A stretch of DNA of 64,000 bases from Marichromatium bheemlicum. Its GTDB lineage: Bacteria > Pseudomonadota > Gammaproteobacteria > Chromatiales > Chromatiaceae. Where the stretch lies: contig NZ_JAAXKX010000008.1 in the NCBI RefSeq assembly GCF_012276755.1, positions 1-64,000 of the forward strand, read 5' to 3'. The notes below the pieces were generated by a model that was not told where the DNA came from, did no database searches, and saw only the letters and a list, made by a program, of their open reading frames with translations. Positions 50,151 to 58,932 of the stretch are shown piece by piece. The translations under genes and the position numbers were made by a program. Positions within the stretch are counted from its first letter, which is position 1, and the number at the start of each line of letters is the position of its first letter.

Positions 50151-51014
50151 ATGACAGATTCACCCCATGTCGTGACCGTCACGGCCCAAAACTTTCAGTC
50201 GGTCGTCATCGAGGGCTCCTACGAGCGCCCGGTGCTGGTCGACTTCTGGGCCGATTGGTGCGCCCCCTGCCGGATGCTGATGCCGCTGCTCGGCGGGCTG
50301 GCCGAGCGCTATGCCGGACGTTTCCTGCTCGCCAAGGTCAACACCGAAGAGGAGCAGGCGCTGGCCGCACAATTCGGCATCCGCAGCCTACCCACGGTGC
50401 GCCTCTACAAGGACGGCCAAGCGGTCGACGAGTTCATGGGAGCGCTGCCCGAGGGACAGATCTGCGAGTTCCTCGACCGCCACATCCCGCGCGCCTCCAA
50501 CGCGCTGCTCGAGCAGGCCCGAGCCAGCATCACCGAGGGCGCACTCGAGCAGGCCGCCGCGCAGCTCGAACAGGCCCGCACCGAGGACCCGGGAAACACC
50601 CGCATCGCCCTGCTCGAGGTCGAATTGACGGCCGCACGCGGCCAAGTCATCGAGGCCGAGGCGGCGATCGATCGACTGCCGATCGAGCTGGCCAACGACC
50701 CCGAGGTCAATGCCCTGCGCGGGCGCCTACGCTTTGCCACCGCGCTCGTCGAGGCCGCCGACGCGGCGACGTTGCGCGCCCGGCTCGAGACCGACCCGAC
50801 CGACAGCACGGCCCGCTACCAGCTCGCCGCCTGGGCGGTGACCCAGGGCGATTACGCCACCGCGCTGGAACTGCTGCTCGAACTGATGAAGCGCGACCGC
50901 GGCTACGGCGAGGATGCCGGACGCAAGGGCATGCTCGCGGTGTTCGACCTGCTCGGCGGCGATGGCGACCTGGTCGCACGTTATCGCGCCAAGATGATGA
51001 ACGCGCTCTACTGA
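50151..51014 (+). CDS. cnoX: thioredoxin-TPR co-chaperone CnoX/YbbN
   Basis: The protein has 287 residues. A thioredoxin domain with VDFWADWCAPCRMLMPLL comes first, then a TPR-like helical region from about residue 115 (ASNALLEQARASITEGAL, LEQARTEDPGNTRIALLEVEL, then the Ala/Leu-rich end). E. coli CnoX protects unfolded proteins from overoxidation and passes them to GroEL and DnaK. E. coli lacks the first Cys (SxxC), but this one has both Cys (CAPC), so it may also act as an oxidoreductase. The ATG at 50151 follows CAGGAG. Confidence 0.92.
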   Translation: MTDSPHVVTVTAQNFQSVVIEGSYERPVLVDFWADWCAPCRMLMPLLGGLAERYAGRFLLAKVNTEEEQALAAQFGIRSLPTVRLYKDGQAVDEFMGALPEGQICEFLDRHIPRASNALLEQARASITEGALEQAAAQLEQARTEDPGNTRIALLEVELTAARGQVIEAEAAIDRLPIELANDPEVNALRGRLRFATALVEAADAATLRARLETDPTDSTARYQLAAWAVTQGDYATALELLLELMKRDRGYGEDAGRKGMLAVFDLLGGDGDLVARYRAKMMNALY

Positions 51015-52363
51015 GCCCCCAGCCCCCCGGTGGCGCGCCCAACCTCGCAGATCTCGCGAAACACCCCGAGCGCGCCCCAGGGGTGGCCCGACCAACGCAA
51101 CCGGCCCGACGCCCCGGCGTCGCGCTGGTGACAACCGCAGACCCCAGCGATCGCGACCAGTCGATCGGTCCCGGCGACGAACAGCAGCGGCACCAGCGGG
51201 CGCAGCCAGGGCGCCACCCCTGCCTCCTGGAAGACCTTCTTGAGCGAACGCCGCGATCCACCCGGCCGCGGTCGACACTGGCCACCGACCCCGAAGCGCA
51301 CCTCCAGCGCCACCTCGACCCCGGTCACCTGCAATTCACCCAACCCCTGCGGCAGGATCAGTGCCGCCCCAGGCGACCAGCGCAAGACCTCGTCCGGCAT
51401 CATCGGCAGCGGAGTCAGGGCATACAGCCCATCACGATAACGACGCACCTCGCAGTCACGCCACGCGACCACGGGCGAGGCGTCGGCGCGCGCCGCCAAC
51501 AACTCGGTGACGATGCGCTCGAGCCGTGCTCGACCCGGTACCGAGAAGCCCTGACGACGTAGCCACAACCGCACCACCGCCCGCCGCGCCGCGCACTCCA
51601 ACCCCGCCAGAGCAGCCACCGAGAGGCTGCCGGGCACGGCACCGGCGACCGCAGCGAGATCGTGCCCGGCCTGGCGGTCGATCAGCGCTGCGGCCTCGGC
51701 ACAATGTGCCGCGCTGCGCGCGATGGTGGTGGGGGCCGCCGGCCAGCGGGTGCGCAACAGCGGCAGCACCTGGTGGCGCAACAGGTTGCGATCGTGACAG
51801 AGCACCTCGTTGCTCGGGTCGTCGATCCAATCGAGCCGGTGGCGCCGGGCGTAATCGAGCAGCTGCGACCGCGACACCCCCAACAGCGGTCGTACCAAGC
51901 GGCCACGACCGAGCGGCGCACACCCCGGCATCGCCGCCAGCCCGTGCACCCCACTGCCTCGCAGCAACGCCAGCAGCAGGGTCTCGGCCTGATCATCGAG
52001 ATGGTGGGCGGTCAGTAGCAGCTCGTCGCGCCCGAGCACCCGGCCGAAGGCGCGATAGCGCGCTGCGCGGGCATGGGCCTCGAGGCTCTCGCCGGGGGGC
52101 GGCGAGAGCGCCAGGGCGCGGGCGACGAAACGCACCCCGAGGGCGCGACAGTGCTCACGACAGTGCACACGCCAGGCCCGCGCCGCAGGCTGCAGCCCGT
52201 GATCGATGTGAATGGCGCCGAGCGGGCGCGTCAGCGGGGCCAGAGTCAGCGCATGCAGCAAGGCGCTGGAGTCGAGCCCACCGCTGTAGGCGACCCAGCA
52301 GCGCCCCCGGCCACCGAGCGCAGCCAGGTCGGCGGCGAGGCGCTCGGGATCGAGGGCGTCCAC
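51008..52363 (-). CDS. tilS: tRNA(Ile)-lysidine synthase
   Basis: TilS adds lysine to C34 of the CAU-anticodon tRNA-Ile, changing it to read AUA. The 451-residue protein has the PP-loop CWVAYSGGLDSSALLHAL near residue 20, with HIDHGLQPAARAW and ELLLTAHHLDDQAETLLLALLRGSG. The C-terminal TilS domains include RRSLKKVFQEAGVAPWLRPLVPLLF. It directly follows accA on the same strand, as in many gammaproteobacteria. It overlaps the end of cnoX by 7 bp. Confidence 0.95.
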   Translation of the reverse strand: MDALDPERLAADLAALGGRGRCWVAYSGGLDSSALLHALTLAPLTRPLGAIHIDHGLQPAARAWRVHCREHCRALGVRFVARALALSPPPGESLEAHARAARYRAFGRVLGRDELLLTAHHLDDQAETLLLALLRGSGVHGLAAMPGCAPLGRGRLVRPLLGVSRSQLLDYARRHRLDWIDDPSNEVLCHDRNLLRHQVLPLLRTRWPAAPTTIARSAAHCAEAAALIDRQAGHDLAAVAGAVPGSLSVAALAGLECAARRAVVRLWLRRQGFSVPGRARLERIVTELLAARADASPVVAWRDCEVRRYRDGLYALTPLPMMPDEVLRWSPGAALILPQGLGELQVTGVEVALEVRFGVGGQCRPRPGGSRRSLKKVFQEAGVAPWLRPLVPLLFVAGTDRLVAIAGVCGCHQRDAGASGRLRWSGHPWGALGVFREICEVGRATGGLGAQ

Positions 52364-52364
52364 C

Positions 52365-53321
52365 TCACTCCTTGAAGCGGCCGTAGCCCATCAGCCGCTC
52401 ATGGCGCTTGGCCACCAAGGTGTCGAGATCGACCTCGCGCAGTGCCTCGAGACGCTGCAACAGCACCGACTTGAGTGCGGCGGCGGTCGCATCGGGATCG
52501 CGGTGGGCACCACCGGAGGGCTCCTTGATCACCTCGTCGATCAGCGCCTGCTCGAGCAGCTTGTCGGAGGTAATCGCCATCGCCTCGGCGGCGAGCTGGG
52601 CCTTGTCGGCACTCTTCCACAGGATCGAGGCACAGCCCTCAGGCGAGATCACCGAGTAGGTACTGAACTGCAGCATCCCCAGCCAGTCGCCGACACCGAT
52701 CGCCAGCGCCCCGCCCGAACCGCCCTCGCCGATCACGGTGCAGAGGATGGGGGTACGCAGCCGCGACATCTCGCGCAGATTGCGCGCGATCGCCTCGCTC
52801 TGGCCTCGCTCCTCGGCACCAACCCCCGGATAGGCCCCGGGGGTGTCGATGAAGGTCAGCACCGGCAACGCGAAACGCTCGGCCATCTCCATCAGCCGCA
52901 ACGCCTTGCGGTAACCCTCGGGGCGCGGCATGCCGAAGTTACGATGCAGCTTCTCCTTGGTGTCGCGCCCCTTCTGATGGCCGATCACCATCACCGGCTG
53001 ACCGTCGAGCCGCGCCAGTCCCCCGATGATGGCGGTGTCATCGGCGAAGGCCCGATCACCGTGCAACTCGTGGAACTCATCGAAGATCCGGCGCACATAG
53101 TCGAGCAGATAGGGACGCTGTGGATGACGCGAGAGCTGCGAGATCTGCCACGGGGTGAGCGAGGAGAAGATCGACTCGGTGAGCGCCACACACTTGGACT
53201 GGAGACGCTCGATCTCCTCCTGGATATTGAGTTCGTTGTCGTGGCCGACCAGGCGAAGTTCTTCGATCTTCGCCTCGAGCTCTGCGATGGGTTGTTCGAA
53301 ATCGAGGAAATTGAGATCCAT
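52365..53321 (-). CDS. accA: acetyl-CoA carboxylase carboxyltransferase subunit alpha
   Basis: AccA transfers carboxyl from biotin to acetyl-CoA in the first step of fatty-acid synthesis, with AccD. The 318-residue protein starts [23 protein letters not shown] and has [22 protein letters not shown], then [24 protein letters not shown] and [16 protein letters not shown]. It runs 1 bp before tilS. Confidence 0.97.
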   Translation of the reverse strand: MDLNFLDFEQPIAELEAKIEELRLVGHDNELNIQEEIERLQSKCVALTESIFSSLTPWQISQLSRHPQRPYLLDYVRRIFDEFHELHGDRAFADDTAIIGGLARLDGQPVMVIGHQKGRDTKEKLHRNFGMPRPEGYRKALRLMEMAERFALPVLTFIDTPGAYPGVGAEERGQSEAIARNLREMSRLRTPILCTVIGEGGSGGALAIGVGDWLGMLQFSTYSVISPEGCASILWKSADKAQLAAEAMAITSDKLLEQALIDEVIKEPSGGAHRDPDATAAALKSVLLQRLEALREVDLDTLVAKRHERLMGYGRFKE

Positions 53322-53940
53322 AGCCCCACTACATCGTCTTGAGAGTTACGCGTGGATCGCCCACGGATGACTCCGCATTCGGCGCCCCGTCATCAGGCAG
53401 CGGTCGAGCTCCGGGCGCCATCGCAACGACACCCCGGCACGGCATCGCGAGACACCCGTCGTCGTCGCCTCAGTCCTGCCTCGACCCCGGCACGGGCGCT
53501 CGCCCGCGGCCACAGTAACCTGCCAATCTAGCGCAGCGATCGCAGTGAGTACAGCGCCGCTAAGCCTGCGCGCGCGCGGTCATCGCGCCCGCGTGCGCTA
53601 GCACATCCAACCATCACCCTCGCGGTTTCGCGCACTTAGCCGACCCAGCCGTAGACGATCACGAAAGATTCAAGAAACAGCGCCCAACTGTCGCCAAATC
53701 CGGGCATCTCTGGGCGGCGACCGGAAAAACACACGAACCTGCCGCCAATCCCCATGAATCAGGGCGCGGAGAAGGGAAAGAGCAGGCATTCGGTTACCAC
53801 CACCACCCCGCAAGCCGGCAGACCGGGGTAACGCGACGGCCATGCAGAGCACCCTTGCAATGCGCATCGCGCGATCGACGACAGGCCCCAACCGCACCGC
53901 AGGCTACGGGCCGAAGGCCCGAACCCGATCCCCAAAGGAG
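53322..53940. other. intergenic region without a supported gene
   Basis: This 619-bp gap between accA and the YdjM-like gene shows no convincing coding frame; a short minus-strand frame at 53670-53897 has no recognisable features. A 6-bp stem with a 3-nt loop (CGGGCC/GGCCCG, 53907-53921) lies just after the YdjM-like stop and could be its terminator. The accA promoter must lie in the left part, but I could not assign hexamers. Confidence 0.6.
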
Positions 53941-54675
53941 CTAACCGAACAGGCCTACCAGCGACGCCCCCCAGTCACGAAACACCTCACCGAGATCGAA
54001 CCACAGCCCCCGAACGCCAGTAATGGCCCGATCGAAGGCAGGCCAGTCCCCCGGATCGGGCGCGATCCAGGCCAGCCAGACGGCCAGTGCGAGCAGTGAC
54101 AGGCTGCTCAACGGGTCGTTCAGGCTCAGCGGCTTGAGTGCGGTACCGAAGGAACGCTTGATCCGGCTGTTGAGCAGGTCGACGCTGTAGAGTTCGTCGA
54201 GCAAGAGATGAGTGAAATAACCGATCGCCACCATCAACCCGGCGACCCAAGCCGCCCGTGCCGAGTGCTCGAGCAGCCAGTGGGCGGCGTTGACCGTCGC
54301 CAGCGACCAGACCGCCGCCGCCAACCAGGAATGCCAGATCCCGCGGTGCACGGTAAAGCGGGTGAACAGCTCGAAGAAACCGTAGCGCACACAAAGAAAC
54401 ACCCCGCCCCACACCAGCGCCAGCTCGAACAGCAACAGCTGCCCCACCAGCGGCAGGGTCATGGCGAAGGCCAAGCCGGCCCCGAGCACGGTGAAGAAGG
54501 CACGCACCGGGCGCGAGGTGTCAGAGTCGACATCGGGCAGCAGACTGGCACCGACCCCAAGCGCAAATAACGTTAGCGTCTGACCCTGCTCAACCAGCCC
54601 CGCGGCATGCAGACCGAGCACACTGGCACCACTGACGAAGATGCCGACATTGATATGGGTATGGAAGTTGGCCAT
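53941..54675 (-). CDS. YdjM-like (DUF457) metal-dependent membrane hydrolase
   Basis: This 244-residue protein has about six membrane helices. MANFHTHINVGIFVSG with two His, LGVGASLLPDVDSDTSRP, FTVHRGIWHSWLA and FTHLLLDELYSVDLLNSRIK form the His/Asp pattern of the LexA-regulated YdjM/DUF457 family. E. coli YdjM is an inner-membrane protein with a predicted hydrolase fold and unknown substrate. The ATG at 54675 is preferred because the family begins M-x-x-x-T-H. Repeats begin about 95 bp upstream of it. Confidence 0.8.
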   Translation of the reverse strand: MANFHTHINVGIFVSGASVLGLHAAGLVEQGQTLTLFALGVGASLLPDVDSDTSRPVRAFFTVLGAGLAFAMTLPLVGQLLLFELALVWGGVFLCVRYGFFELFTRFTVHRGIWHSWLAAAVWSLATVNAAHWLLEHSARAAWVAGLMVAIGYFTHLLLDELYSVDLLNSRIKRSFGTALKPLSLNDPLSSLSLLALAVWLAWIAPDPGDWPAFDRAITGVRGLWFDLGEVFRDWGASLVGLFG

Positions 54676-54741
54676 GCGGAAACGAAGCACTGCGGAGAGC
54701 GACGCCAGCGGCGCCCACGGATCCGGGGCACTCTAACCGCG

Positions 54742-54767
54742 CCAGCCGCCAGCCGCCAGCCGCCAGG
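54742..54767. repeat. short GCCAGCC-type microsatellite
   Basis: GCCAGCCGCCAGCCGCCAGC-like heptamers occur about four times in a row between the YdjM-like gene and the inverted end of the large repeat. Confidence 0.6.
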
Positions 54768-54769
54768 GA

Positions 54770-55648
54770 GATGAACCGCAAAGCCGCGAAGAGCGCGAAG
54801 AATGAGAGAGTAAGGCCGTAGGTTGGGCTGCCCGCCGACACGCGCCCCCTGTGCTGGGGCGGTGACGGTTGATCGGCGGGCAACCCAACGCCCGCGAAGA
54901 GCGCGAAGAATGAGAGAGTAAGGCCGTAGGTTGGGCTGCCCGCCGACACGCGGCCCCAGCGCTGGGGCGGTGACGGTTGATCGGCGGGCAACCCAACGCC
55001 CGCGAAGAGCGCGAAGAATGAGAGAGTAAGGCCGTAGGTTGGGCTGCCCGCCGACACGCGGCCCCTGTGCTAAGGCGGTGACGGTTGATCGGCGGGCAAC
55101 CCAACGCCCGCGAAGAGCGCGAAGAATGAAAGAGTAAGGCCGTAGGCTGGGCTGCCCGCCGACACGCGCCTCCTGTGCTGGGGCGGTGGCCGTTGATCGG
55201 CGGGCAACCCAACGCCCGCGAAGAGCGCGAAGAATGAGAAGAGTAAGACCGTAGGTTGGGCTGCCCGCCGACACGCGCCTCCTGTGCTGGGGCGGTGGCC
55301 GTTGATCGGCGGGCAACCCAACGCCCGCGAAGAGCGCGAAGAATGAGAGAGTAAGGCCGTAGGCTGGGCTGCCCGCCGACACGCGCCTCCTGTGCTGGGG
55401 CGGTGGCCGTTGATCGGCGGGCAACCCAACGCCCGCGAAGAGCGCGAAGAATGAGAGAGTAAGGCCGTAGGTTGGGCTGCCCGCCGACACGCGCCTCCTG
55501 TGCTGGGGCGGTGGCGATTGATCGGCGGGCAACCCAACGCCTCGGACCGCAGATGTTGGGTTGGCGCTGCGCGACAACCCAACCTACGGGCTACAATCTT
55601 GAGAGCTTTCACCTCCTTTGTGCCCTTCGCGTCTTATGCGGTTCAATC
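54770..55648. repeat. composite repeat locus bounded by inverted ends
   Basis: The left end, GATGAACCGCAAAGCCGCGA, continuing GAGCGCGAAG, and the right end, CTTCGCGTCTTATGCGGTTC followed by AATC, are inverted with respect to each other. The same ends bound the 184-bp elements at 58219-58402 and 58711-58894. Between them lie seven 108-bp tandem units and a further REP-like hairpin (around 55515-55588). No gene is believed. Confidence 0.75.
54815..55541. repeat. seven tandem copies of a 108-bp REP-hairpin unit
   Basis: The marker GCCGTAGG (ACCGTAGG once) begins units at 54815, 54923, 55031, 55139, 55248, 55356 and 55464; one unit is 109 bp because of an extra A. Each unit holds an inverted pair GTTGGGCTGCCCGCCGA / TCGGCGGGCAACCCAAC, followed by a copy of CGCGAAGAGCGCGAAGAATGAG, part of the bounding inverted end. 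The minus strand reads as a 36-residue repeated peptide only because 108 is divisible by three. Units differ by few substitutions, so the expansion is recent. Confidence 0.93.
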
Positions 55649-55741
55649 CCTATTTGGCCCGACGTTGATCGCTGGCGACGAACCCCGCCGTGCCGGATAA
55701 TCCGGCGCCTCGTCCCCCGCCGATTCGCAGAGGTTTCGTCC

Positions 55742-56632
55742 ATGACCGCATCCCCACTGACCATCGCGCTCGTCCAGCAGGCCGATCAGGGCGGCCTCGA
55801 GGCCAATCTCGACGCCTGCACCACGGCCTGTCGCGCGGCCGCCGCCGAGGGCGCACAGCTGGTGCTGCTCCAGGAGCTGCACAACGGGCCCTATTTCTGT
55901 CAGCAGGAAGACCCGGCGCTGTTCGATCTCGCCGAACCCATCCCCGGCCCCAGCACCGACGTTCTCGGCGCAATCGCCGCCGAACTCGGGGTGGTGATCG
56001 TCGGCTCGTTGTTCGAGCGGCGCGCCCCCGGGCTCTACCACAACACCGCCGTGGTGCTCGACAGCGACGGTCGGCTCGCCGGGCGCTATCGCAAGATGCA
56101 CATCCCCGACGACCCGGGCTACTACGAGAAGTTCTACTTCACCCCCGGCGACCTCGGCTTCACCCCGATCGACACCAGTGTCGGCCGGCTCGGGGTGCTG
56201 GTGTGCTGGGATCAGTGGTACCCGGAGGCGGCGCGGCTGATGGCGCTCGCCGGGGCCGAGCTGCTGCTCTATCCCACCGCCATCGGCTGGGACCCGCGCG
56301 ACGAGCGCGAGGAGCAGACACGCCAGCTCGACGCCTGGATGACGGTGCAGCGTGGTCACGCGGTAGCCAACGGCCTCCCGGTGGCCGCCTGCAACCGCGT
56401 CGGCTTCGAGCCCGATCCGGCGCCGGGTGGCGCCGGCGCGCACTTCTGGGGCAACTCCTTCGTCTGCGGCCCGCAGGGCGAGCTGCTCGCGCGCGCTGGG
56501 GCGGAGACGGCCGAGACCCTGATCGTCACCCTCGACCGCGCCCGCAGCGAAGACGTACGCCGTATCTGGCCCTTCCTCCGTGACCGGCGGATCGACGCCT
56601 ACACCGAACTCGGGCGGCGCTACCGCGACTGA
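55742..56632 (+). CDS. aguB: N-carbamoylputrescine amidase (nitrilase superfamily)
   Basis: AguB hydrolyses N-carbamoylputrescine to putrescine in polyamine synthesis from agmatine. The 296-residue protein has the nitrilase Glu-Lys-Cys triad: Glu in VLLQELHNGPYFCQ near residue 42, Lys in YRKMHIPDDPGYYEKFYF and Cys in GVLVCWDQWYPEAAR. The long NGPYFCQ and YYEKFYF segments are specific to AguB. The first gene of a plus-strand trio, it starts about 94 bp after the repeat locus. aguA is not in the window. Confidence 0.92.
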   Translation: MTASPLTIALVQQADQGGLEANLDACTTACRAAAAEGAQLVLLQELHNGPYFCQQEDPALFDLAEPIPGPSTDVLGAIAAELGVVIVGSLFERRAPGLYHNTAVVLDSDGRLAGRYRKMHIPDDPGYYEKFYFTPGDLGFTPIDTSVGRLGVLVCWDQWYPEAARLMALAGAELLLYPTAIGWDPRDEREEQTRQLDAWMTVQRGHAVANGLPVAACNRVGFEPDPAPGGAGAHFWGNSFVCGPQGELLARAGAETAETLIVTLDRARSEDVRRIWPFLRDRRIDAYTELGRRYRD

Positions 56633-56757
56633 ACAAGGCGGTTGAGATCGACACCGCACGCCCTCAGGGAGGGCAGTGCGGTCATCGTGCGACCGTGAGC
56701 AGGATGCGCCCGGGCGGCGCCGCCGCCCCGCAGTCATCGCGCCAGCGGAGGACAGCC

Positions 56758-57879
56758 ATGCCCAGCGACACCAACCCGGCCGCCGACATCCCCGAGCTGA
56801 TGCGCTCGATCATCCAGCGCGTCGCCACCGGCCCAGAACTCTCCAAGGCCATCTCCCAGACCGAGGCCCGACGAGCGATGCGCGCCATCCTCGACGGTGT
56901 CGCCAACCCGATACAGGCGGCCATCTTCCTCATCGCGCTACGCATGAAGCGCGAGACCGACGACGAGCTGCGCGGCATCCTTGAGGCCATCCAGGAGGCC
57001 ACCGGTCACGCCGTCGCCGAGGTCGACGAGGTGGTCGACATCGCCGACCCCTACGACGGCTACAACCGCTCGCTTCCGGTCTCGCCCTTCCTGATGCCGC
57101 TGCTGGCCGAGTGCGGGGTCGCGGCGATCAGCCACGGCGCGCACGCCGTCGGCCCCAAGTTCGGCGTCACCCACAGGCACGTGCTCGAGGCCGCCGGTGT
57201 CGCCGTCGACCTCACCCCGGTCGAGGTCGCCGCCCGCCTCTCCGATCCCGACCTCGGTTGGGGCTATGTCGATCAGCGCGCCTATTGCGCGTCGCTGCAC
57301 AACCTGCTCGGACTGCGCGAGACCATCGTCAAGCGCCAGGCGCTGACCACCGTCGAGGTGCTGGCGCGGCCGGTGCACGGACGCCGCCACACCCACCTGC
57401 TGACCGGGTATGTGCACAAACCCTATCCGCGCATCTATGCCCTGCTCGCACGTCATGCCGGATTCGACTCCGCGCTACTGGTCCGCGGGGTCGAGGGTGG
57501 CGTCATCCCCTCGTTGCGCCAGCGTGGGCTGTGCTTCAACTATCAATGCATGGGCGAGGAGCAAGGCTTCGAGGTCGACCCCACCAGCCTGGGTATCGAA
57601 CAGGCGCTGCGCGCGCCTCCCCTGCCCGAGACCCTGCCCCAGGCAAGCCGCGCCGGCGACGACATCGCCATCGCCGTCGACCTGCCGGCCACCGCCGCCG
57701 CGGCCGCGCGCGCCGGGCTAGCCGCGCTCGAGGGTGGGCGCGGCCCCGCCTATGACGCCCTGGTACTGGGCGCGGCGCTGGTCCTCTGGCACCTGGGTCG
57801 GGTGCCCAGCCTGGAGGCGGGCGCAATCCGTGCCCGCGCGGTGCTCGACAGCGGCCGCGCCGCGCGGCGGGTGTGCTGA
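56758..57879 (+). CDS. TrpD2-like (anthranilate phosphoribosyltransferase family) protein
   Basis: This 373-residue protein of the nucleoside phosphorylase/TrpD fold starts MPSDTNPAADIPELMRSII. SNPI-like ANPIQAAIFLIALRMKRET and the ISHGAHAVGPKFGVTHRHVLEA segment line up with the TrpD KHGNRAVSSKSG motif, but Lys, Asn and the phosphoribosyl-contact Ser are replaced. Such TrpD2/YbiB-type proteins are not tryptophan enzymes, and E. coli YbiB binds nucleic acid. The stop codon overlaps the Rieske start (TGATG). The function is unknown. Confidence 0.75.
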   Translation: MPSDTNPAADIPELMRSIIQRVATGPELSKAISQTEARRAMRAILDGVANPIQAAIFLIALRMKRETDDELRGILEAIQEATGHAVAEVDEVVDIADPYDGYNRSLPVSPFLMPLLAECGVAAISHGAHAVGPKFGVTHRHVLEAAGVAVDLTPVEVAARLSDPDLGWGYVDQRAYCASLHNLLGLRETIVKRQALTTVEVLARPVHGRRHTHLLTGYVHKPYPRIYALLARHAGFDSALLVRGVEGGVIPSLRQRGLCFNYQCMGEEQGFEVDPTSLGIEQALRAPPLPETLPQASRAGDDIAIAVDLPATAAAAARAGLAALEGGRGPAYDALVLGAALVLWHLGRVPSLEAGAIRARAVLDSGRAARRVC

Positions 57880-58202
57880 TGGCCGGGCCGCGCGTGGCGG
57901 CGCGCAGCGACGAGGTCCCCGAGGGGGGCTTCATCCGCGTCCGGGTGGCGGGGATCGACTGCATCCTCGCCCGGATCGAGGGCCGGCTCTATGCGGTCGA
58001 GGACAACTGCAGTCACGAGGACTATCCGCTCTCCTACGGCTGTCTCGACGGCGCGCGCATCAAGTGCTCGCTGCACGGCAGCCGCTTCTGCCTGCGCACC
58101 GGCCAGCCGCTCGAAGCGCCCGCCGACACCCCGATCCGCACCTTCCACGTCGAGGTCATCGACGACCAGATCCTGATCGACCCGACGCGGGCGGGCGAGT
58201 GA
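57879..58202 (+). CDS. Rieske-type [2Fe-2S] ferredoxin domain protein
   Basis: This 107-residue protein is just one Rieske domain. The two cluster loops read NCSHEDYPLSYGCLDG (Cys-x-His) and IKCSLHGSRFCLRTGQP (Cys-x-x-His), near residues 45 and 65. It resembles small NirD/BphF-like ferredoxins. Its ATG overlaps the TGA of the TrpD2-like gene, so they are translated together. The electron partner is unknown. Confidence 0.85.
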   Translation: MAGPRVAARSDEVPEGGFIRVRVAGIDCILARIEGRLYAVEDNCSHEDYPLSYGCLDGARIKCSLHGSRFCLRTGQPLEAPADTPIRTFHVEVIDDQILIDPTRAGE

Positions 58203-58218
58203 GGACGCCAGCCGCCAG

Positions 58219-58402
58219 GATTGAACCGCAAAGCCGCGAAGGGCGCGAAGATGAAGAAAGGCTTCCAGCTGCCAGCCTCCAGTGTCGGTTTGCAGTCAAC
58301 CTTGAAGGTGCGAGACAAGCCTGCCCCCTCTCGCTGGCGGCTGTCAGCTGGTCGCTGGCAACTTGAACCTCTTCGCGTCCTTTGCGGCTTTGCGGTTCAA
58401 TC
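58219..58402. repeat. 184-bp element with inverted ends, copy A
   Basis: The element begins GATTGAACCGCAAAGCCGCG and continues AAGGGCGCGAAG, and ends CTTCGCGTCCTTTGCGGCTT then TGCGGTTCAATC, an imperfect terminal inversion of about 30 bp. Its interior is non-coding. The same interior recurs almost unchanged at 58711-58894. Its ends match those of the locus at 54770-55648. It behaves like a MITE, but no transposase was matched to it. Confidence 0.85.
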
Positions 58403-58426
58403 TCCTGATAGCTGGTAGCCCCGTAG

Positions 58427-58455
58427 GTTGGGTTGCCGCGCAGCGGCAACCCAAC
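58427..58455. repeat. REP-like hairpin
   Basis: GTTGGGTTGCCG and CGGCAACCCAAC form a 12-bp perfect stem around CGCAG, next to GTAGG, the REP family seen in the tandem array. Confidence 0.8.
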
Positions 58456-58484
58456 ATCTGCGCCTGAGAAAGATCCGCGCGGTC

Positions 58485-58552
58485 GTTGGGTTGCCCACCG
58501 ATCAACGGCCACCGCTCCAGCACTGGGGCAGCGCGGCGGTGGGCAACCCAAC
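58485..58552. repeat. REP-like long hairpin, single copy of the tandem-unit core
   Basis: GTTGGGTTGCCCACCG and CGGTGGGCAACCCAAC form a perfect 16-bp stem. The loop (ATCAACGGCCACCGCTCCAG, continuing CACTGGGG) is the reverse of the loop in the 108-bp units. It is therefore the unexpanded form of the same element. Confidence 0.8.
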
Positions 58553-58710
58553 CTACGACGCTACGACGCTGATCGACCTGACGCGGGCGGGCGATGTGAG
58601 GGCGCCAGTCGAAGAGATTGAACCGCCAAGATACCGTCTTGCCCGTCAACCGCCGACCATGCAACACCAGCCTCCCCGACTGGAGGCTGGAAGCTGACCG
58701 CTGGAAGCTG

Positions 58711-58894
58711 GTTCGAACCGCAAAGACGCCAAGGGCGCGAAGATGAAGAAAGGCTTCCAGCTGCCAGCCTCCAGTGTCGGTTTGCAGTCAACCTTGAAGG
58801 TGCGAGACAAGCCTGCCCCCTCTCGCTGGCGGCCGTCAGCTGGTCGCTGGCAACTTGAACCTCTTCGCGTCCTTTGCGGCTTTGCGGTTCAATC
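58711..58894. repeat. 184-bp element with inverted ends, copy B
   Basis: This is a direct repeat of copy A. The interior differs by about one base (CGGCCGTCAG for CGGCTGTCAG), and the left end is slightly changed (GTTCGAACCGCAAAGACGCC). The near identity shows a recent duplication or gene conversion. Confidence 0.85.
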
Positions 58895-58932
58895 TCCTGA
58901 TCGCTGGTCGCCGACTGCTGACTCGACGTGCC

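Noticed and set aside
53670-53897. A 75-codon minus-strand open frame in the gap upstream of accA
   Set aside because: It is Arg-rich with no ribosome site, no recognisable feature and no conserved neighbour context.
54573-55577. A 334-codon minus-strand open frame with a 36-residue repeated peptide
   Set aside because: The period is the 108-bp DNA repeat, and the other minus-strand frame is also open there. Units are REP-like hairpins, and the frame runs into the start of the YdjM-like gene out of frame.
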